Source: Peromyscus leucopus
Taxonomy: Eukaryota; Chordata; Mammalia; Rodentia; Cricetidae
DNA length: 64,000 bases
Direction: 5' to 3'
NCBI RefSeq assembly: GCF_004664715.2
Contig: NC_051071.1
Span: forward strand, 8,645,231-8,709,230
Part shown: piece by piece, positions 58,413 to 64,000 of the stretch
How the letters are laid out: the number at the start of each line of letters is the position of its first letter
Numbering within the stretch: position 1 is the stretch's first letter
Translations under genes and position numbers: made by a program
Notes under the pieces: generated by a model
What the model was told of the DNA's origin: nothing
Databases searched by the model: none
Seen by the model: only the letters and a program-made list of their open reading frames with translations

Positions 58413-59177
58413 TATTTTCATTTCTTATTTTTAACATTGGATAGGTTAGATTACATGCAAAAATAGTATATATTATTTTATTTAAAATAAAATGAAAGTT
58501 AAATAGACCTGTGACATTAAAGGGCCAAAAGCCTTGTGTTATTATCATTAGTTATACATTACAAATTCCTTCAACATTTCTAGGAATTTTGTGACAAAAC
58601 TTTTAACATGATAGTTAAAATTTGATTTTAGTTAACTCTAAGAATAATGTGACTATTTTATGATACGGTGATATAGCAGCATTTATCTTTAAAAAAAACT
58701 GGCATATTTAACTTGGGGCCAGTCCCTAACTTACATCCTTCTCTAAAATACGATCTGTGGTTAATTCTGTCCTCTTGGTTGGGGTGAGAGCATCAGGAGG
58801 TCAGTAAAGCACATGTCTAGATGCTCTGTAGAGTCATTCATGGAGAAGATAACTCAGGAGGGAAGAGCTGGCCTGAAAGCAGGCTACACCATTCCATAGG
58901 CCGTGGACTAGTTTTGAATAGCAGGGCAGGAGAAAGCCAGCTGGCACAGACCCAGTCCTTGGTACTTACTGGCTGCTATGACATGAACTGCTTGGCTCAT
59001 GTCCTCACTACTATGGGGACTGAAACCTGGGAACCTGTGAGCCCAGCAGATCTTCCCAAGTCTCCACTATGGAGTTGAAGGCCTAACTGAAGCAGAGACA
59101 TTAAGAGAAATCATTGTGCATTCATCTAGCCAAGTGTCCTGAGACAGAGTCTGAGGGATGATGAGAGTGAGAACCAA
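58413..59177. other. Non-coding, nothing recognised
   Basis: No features identified. Confidence 0.5.
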
Positions 59178-59251
59178 CCTCCCTCCCTCTCTCCCTCCCT
59201 CCCTCCTTCCCTCCCTTTTTCCCTCCCTCTCTCTCTTCTTCCCTCCCTCCA
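59178..59251 (+). repeat. (CCCT)n pyrimidine tract
   Basis: About 74 bases of CCCT and CTCC units. The minus strand contains several closely spaced GGG runs, giving a G-quadruplex-compatible sequence. Confidence 0.95.
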
Positions 59252-59929
59252 TCATGAATTGTACTCACATGCATCAAATAGCATCTGTAATTTTAAGCAG
59301 CAGAGGAGGAAACTGAAGTTCAATAGCTGACTGTGCTTCCTGCTAAAACTTCAGTAAATGTCTGTAGTTCTTTCTTCTCATGCTCGAGTATATTCATAGG
59401 ATTACCCACTCCATTTCACCAAGTATTAGTTTTGTTTATCAAAAGCCTCTCATTATTGAATTCCATCGAAGATTTTTTAATATTATCAATATAATAATGC
59501 GTTTTGGTTAGATTTTCTTGCATCGTTGAATTTGTTTTATATCCCACACCTAACATGATCAGGTTTTTGGCTTTGTATTCAAAGTGTGTCCTGAATTCAA
59601 CCAGTTGTCATCATTGTCTTGACTGCTGTGTTCCAGATTTTGACACCTGAACCAGGCCACAGCTTCTTGCTTTCTCTTGAGCCCCAATCCTTAATGTATT
59701 GTTCTCCCTCTGCCAAAAATGCAATGCATTCAAAATTTAGATTATTCCTGAATTTGAGAGGAGGCCGACAGCAACATGGGAGAGAATGGAGGGAGGAGGG
59801 AGAGCATGATGCAAATACATCACACATAGATGCAGCTTAAAAATAACTAAGCTATAAACACTCAGATTATGTCATTCCTTCCCCATGACATCACACAGCA
59901 TAGAGCGCTAAGTCCCTGCAGCTTCTCTC
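59252..59929. other. Non-coding, nothing recognised
   Basis: No features identified. Confidence 0.5.
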
Positions 59930-60170
59930 CTCATGACTCCCTACTCGTCCTTGCTCCCTGGTTTTCTCCTCTTCTGTGTGTGTTCATAGCCACCTCAGTT
60001 GTTGACCACACAACATGCTGTCTCCTTGGGGTCTTTGCTCCTTGGGACCTGTACCTGCCGTGTTCTGTCCCCTAACACATGTGTTTTATGCCTTCATCTT
60101 GTCTTGGTGTAGCTCAGATTTGAATGCACGTGAGATGATTTTCCAACAGTAACATCTTCTTGACTTTGCT
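59930..60170 (+). mobile_element. L2 LINE fragment, sense (tentative)
   Basis: CACACAACATGCTGTCTCCT, then GGTCTTTGCTCCTTGGGACC and GCCTTCATCTTGTCTTGGTG, loosely follows L2 ('caccatgctcttcctgcctcagggcctttgcac', later 'ccttcaggtctcagctcaaa'). Confidence 0.45.
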
Positions 60171-62393
60171 GCTTTGTGATTTTATGAGTATAAATTTGTA
60201 CATTTCTAATATTTTACTTTATGGTCACTTGTTCCCCTTCCTGTCACTTTTGATCTCTGTTTATCAAAGTAATTAAGAGAAAAACTTTCACTTGTGTTTA
60301 TGCAGAAGGTCATTGAGTGTCTCCTTAGTCATTTGCCCAGCAGAGCCTCCAAGGCTTGAGTTAAATCTGTTCTAATTATAAGACAAAGCAATTCCTGTAC
60401 AAAAGAGAGAGATTCTTCCGAATATATAGATAGAATTTTCTATATCAGTTCATGAAGGAAGCAAGTCATTTGCTGTTTTAAAACAAGAATATTCCAAAAT
60501 AAAAGGAAACCACTAGAGCTGGAATTGCCAAAAAGAACAAACAGACAGCAGTTCAGAGCTGTGTAATCTGTCCTTCCTGTTCCATCCAGACATCTGTAGG
60601 CTTGCTTTGTAAAAACTGCAAAACTGGAATAAGAACCAACATTTTATCAAGTTCCTTTTTTTCCTGTGTATATGTGCAGCGTCTGAGCTAGCAAAAGTTC
60701 CTGTTGATTTTCACAGTTAACTGCTACTCCCTTCTCAGCTCCAGTGCAGAACACCCAGAACAAGAACTGTCCTGGAGCAAGTCAAGGATTCTGACTATGG
60801 AAATAAGGATTGACCCATGGAAATAAGGAGTTTGGGGGTGATTTAGTTAGAGGACAGCACACACTATGGTGTAAGCATGTAAGATGCCCACTTGCATGCA
60901 CGTTCTGCCGTGAAGTCCTCTGTGACACCTTCTTAGAGAGGAGTTTGCCCTCTTCCAGGGTTATCTTTGAATTAAGCATGTAAACCAGGGTCTGAGGCTC
61001 CAGGAACCTTCCTGTGTTTCCCAGGAGCTTCTTTAAGCCAGTATTCTTTCTCTCTGTTCTTCATGGTATAGGTAAAACTTCTCACTCTGTGTGCTTAGAG
61101 TACATCCTCTAATTTTCTTGATGATTTAATGATTAACATGATCTGCCATTTTGATAATTGTTTAAAAAATTAAGGAGAACTTAATTTCTGTATTTCAATG
61201 GTGGGGGTGGAGCAGGGTGGGGAAAAGCATCTGACATGGAAGAGCCATATGTGGAATCACAGGCACAATTCTCTACGAGAACGTGTGTGGGAGATGGCTT
61301 TAAATTAAATATTAACAGAGAAAAAAATGAGGTCTGAGCTGGTTGTCACTTCACAGAGGAGACCTACCTAAATTGGGCTGTAGCACTGGGGTCCCCAGCC
61401 CCACTGGTAGGGAGAGGGGGCAGAGGAGCTGCCTGTGGAGGAGGTGGGCTTGCAACTTCATTTTCCACTGACATATTTTGTTGGCTGATTAATAGGCTGA
61501 CACTAATTTAGGTCTCAGAAGACTAGAATGTTCTGTAACAGGGTAGAGAAATGGGAGGGAAAATGGGGGGAGTAACAGAATGTGGGGTGTCTTGAAATTT
61601 GGGCCTAGGGAAAGCCAGGGCATATTTTAAAGATCTTACCCACTGGCAAATTGAGAATGGAAAAGCCAGCACCTTAAACAATTAATTTTGCTAATCATGC
61701 AATCTAAATTGTCACACTTAAATATCTCAGTGTTGACCTGTTTAGACAATATGCCTTAATCCACAGGGGAGTAGTTTCAGTAGATCATGTTTAAGTTAGC
61801 TAATTAATATCAAAAGCAGTGTGGAATTGACTAACAGGTAATTTAATCAAAAGATAATTAAAACTATTGGAATTTATAAATTATTATTTAATTAATATTA
61901 GTTAATATTATAATCTTCAAAGTCTGAGTTATACTGATTAAAGGGTTTTCTCATAAATACCACTGAAAATTAATTACAAATTAATATAATCTGCTGAAAC
62001 ATCTTCTTAATGGACTTCCAGCTATTCTTGACTTTTATAATAAATAAACATTAGACTCCATACTGTATCATTCTCCCTACATTCCTTAGGTAAAGAGGGA
62101 GGTCCTCTACCTCTAGATCTTAACAGGAATCCACATGCACAAGAGCATCTTCAGAACAGACATTGACTCTTTCATTGTTTGGCTTAAATGTGAATCTGAA
62201 GAGCAGTGCAGCCTGATAAAGGCTGAGGGCAGAGGCAGTTAGATAAAGCTTGTATGGTTTTTGATGAGGCTTCAAAATCTGCTTTGAAAGAGATTCCAGA
62301 ACATAGTTGGGTAGGCAAAAACTTAAGTTTTACAGGTCTTTACTCTGTACAGTGGGACCCAAAGACTGATATCTGTGGATTCAATCATTATTT
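60171..62393. other. Non-coding, no repeat recognised
   Basis: Includes G-rich bases at 61200-61225 and an AT-rich stretch (61670-61980) with several TAATTA/ATTAAT motifs. No gene found. Confidence 0.5.
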
Positions 62394-62571
62394 AAAAATA
62401 TTTGTTGCCGGCGTTGGTGGCGCACGCCTTTAATCCCAGCACTCGGGAGGCAGAGCCAGGCGGATCTCTGCGAGTTCGAGGCCAGCCTGGGCTACCAAGT
62501 GAGCTCCAGGAAAGGCGCAAAGCTACACAGAGAAACCCTGTCTCGAAAAAATCAAAAAAAAAATATTTGTT
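62394..62571 (+). mobile_element. Young B1 SINE with perfect 13-bp target duplication, sense
   Basis: The element starts GCCGGCGTTGGTGGCGCACG at 62407, keeps intact CpGs, and ends CCCTGTCTCGAAAAAATC plus an A tail. It is flanked by identical AAAAATATTTGTT at 62394-62406 and 62559-62571. The right half CAGGAAAGGCGCAAAGCTAC is a variant I associate with cricetid rodents. It is the least decayed SINE in the window. Confidence 0.96.
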
Positions 62572-63062
62572 AAAAACACGTCTATGCTGAGCACATGCAA
62601 ACTTCCATGTATGTCTGTGGTTTTGGTGGTCAACCCTAGGGCTTCTTGCATGCCAAATGTATACTGAACCACTGAGCTTCAGTTCATGTCGTTATTCCCT
62701 AAGCACTATAGTACAAACACCCCTTGCTTTGCACTTACATCGTGTTAGGCACTACAAGCAATCGGTAGATGATTGATTCAATGATATATGTGGGCTATAT
62801 GCAAATATGATGCTGTTTTGTATGAGGAACTTGAGCATTGCAGGTTTTTGTATCTGCAAAGAGTTCTGGGGCTTTTTCCCCGACATTCCAAAAGATGAGT
62901 GTATTTTGCCGAAGTCCCACCCTGTGAAATGAGTTCTGCAGGGGTGGTGTAAAGGATTCAGGTGAGTATGATTGGAAAGCCTGTGGAATCCAAATGACAT
63001 TTGCAGAAAATATGGAGAAATAGAGGCATCATGTATGGTTGTGAGGATAGATATTTTCTCTT
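62572..63062. other. Non-coding, nothing recognised
   Basis: No features identified. Confidence 0.5.
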
Positions 63063-63275
63063 TTTTAAAGATTGTATTTTATTTATAATTACTGTATGTT
63101 TATGTCAGTGTGTGGGTATGTGCATATGAGTGCAGGTGCCCTCAGAGACCGGAAGTGGGAGGTGGAATTACAGGTGGTTGTGAGTCCATTTGATGTGGGT
63201 GCTAGGAACCTAACCCCAGTCCTCTGCAAGAGAAATATGCACTCTTAATGGCTGGGCAGTCTTTTCTGCTCCTCT
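63063..63275 (-). mobile_element. B3/B2-family SINE, antisense
   Basis: TTTTAAAGATTGTATTTTAT tail, GTGAGTCCATTTGATGTGGG, TGCTAGGAACCTAACCCCAG and GCACTCTTAATGGCTGGGCA follow a reversed B3/B2. The head is degenerate. Confidence 0.85.
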
Positions 63276-64000
63276 CACATGTTAGCGGTTCTAGGAATAC
63301 AAGTCATTGCATTAGTCAGGCAGTGATATTTCCAGATAATTCTTTGTTGCTGCCTCTCCTAGTATTTTGTTTCTGAATGTGAAGTTCCTGGAATGAGAAA
63401 ATAGAAGCCAGAAAGGGAACACTCTTTGGTCATTGAGGATCTGTGCTTTAGCCTTTCCTAATAAAAAGAGAGCACAGAGCCCCTCTTCCTCCAACCCCAG
63501 TGTACAGCATCTAGTGCTTTCGAGGTTGGCCTGCAAATATAAAATGACCTTTCTGCCTGTATTGATGAGGCAGTTAGATGCTGAATGGGATGTCATATAA
63601 GCTAATGCTACATAGAGAAGCCCCTGGCTGAAATGTATATGCAGTAAAGACAGATTTACTGCTGCCTTGAGTTTTCCTTTGAATTTCCAAGATTTATCTG
63701 AGCTTAAGGTCTCAACATTGGTTTCAGGCTGCCAGAGCATTTTTCAGAATTCACGATACAGCAGGATCTTGGGACTAGTGCTAAATTCCCTTTGATGAAC
63801 ATATGCTTTCGGGCTCCCGCTCTCTCTGGAGGCTGTGACTAGAATGCAAGGTTATGGTCTTCATTTTGTTAGTCATTTACCGTGGGCCAGTATCAAAAGT
63901 GGTTTTCCTTAATTGGAGCATTTTGAAGAAACTAGTGAAGGAAAAATCTTGTCCCTTAAAAACTGAATCACAGCTGTAGAAGTAGATATGACTGTCGTTC
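63276..64000. other. Non-coding, nothing recognised
   Basis: A 142-codon minus-strand open frame (63312-63740) has no recognisable domain and no conserved features. I do not call it a gene. Confidence 0.5.

Noticed and set aside
63312..63740. 142-codon minus-strand frame
   Set aside because: No recognisable domain, no splice or promoter context, and amino-acid composition like random AT-rich sequence.

Overview
The window looks like nuclear DNA of a muroid rodent. B1, B2/B3, B4 and ID-type SINEs, rodent-type L1 and MaLR LTRs are scattered through it, over an older layer of L2, MIR and MER5A shared by mammals. The youngest B1 (62407-62558) has a right half that I associate with cricetids (hamsters, voles, deer mice) rather than Mus. 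That assignment rests on remembered consensus sequences and needs a database comparison.

The window opens in a CpG island (about 1-610). It carries what looks like the first coding exon of a plus-strand gene: a start codon at 73 in good context, then a consensus splice donor at 138. I do not recognise the protein. No further exon can be supported in the remaining 63.8 kb, so most of the window is best read as one very long first intron. The interior is AT-rich, repeat-laden and non-coding.

Region by region: 1-0.6 kb is promoter and exon 1. From 0.6 to 26 kb there are SINEs, L2 fragments, a 3'-truncated tRNA-Gln pseudogene (5327-5384), a composite LTR element (14613-15492), a decayed tandem repeat (17352-17650) and a perfect 82-bp duplication (18489-18570 and 19333-19414). 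From 26.8 to 29.5 kb lies the 5' part of a LINE-1, with a GC-rich tandem 5'UTR, an intact 427-codon ORF1 containing ten 8-residue repeats, and a broken start of ORF2. From 31.9 to 36.7 kb there are old L1 and L2 remnants, one L2 with a 35-bp minisatellite inside it. At 38.3-39.0 kb there is a pair of palindromic E-boxes followed by a 38-bp minisatellite open in all three forward frames. From 43 to 64 kb there are complex dinucleotide repeats, two solo LTRs with target duplications (47214-47601 and 51150-51544), MIR and L2 fragments, and the young B1.

The only intact protein-coding frame of convincing quality, apart from the exon 1 fragment, is L1 ORF1. There is no operon, CRISPR array, rRNA or intact tRNA. 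I did not find a clearly new biological system. The strongest candidates for a second look are the L1 ORF1 octad array, the 38-bp minisatellite with its adjacent E-box pair, and the perfect 82-bp duplication. Family names and boundaries are by eye, so element ends may be off by 10-30 bases.
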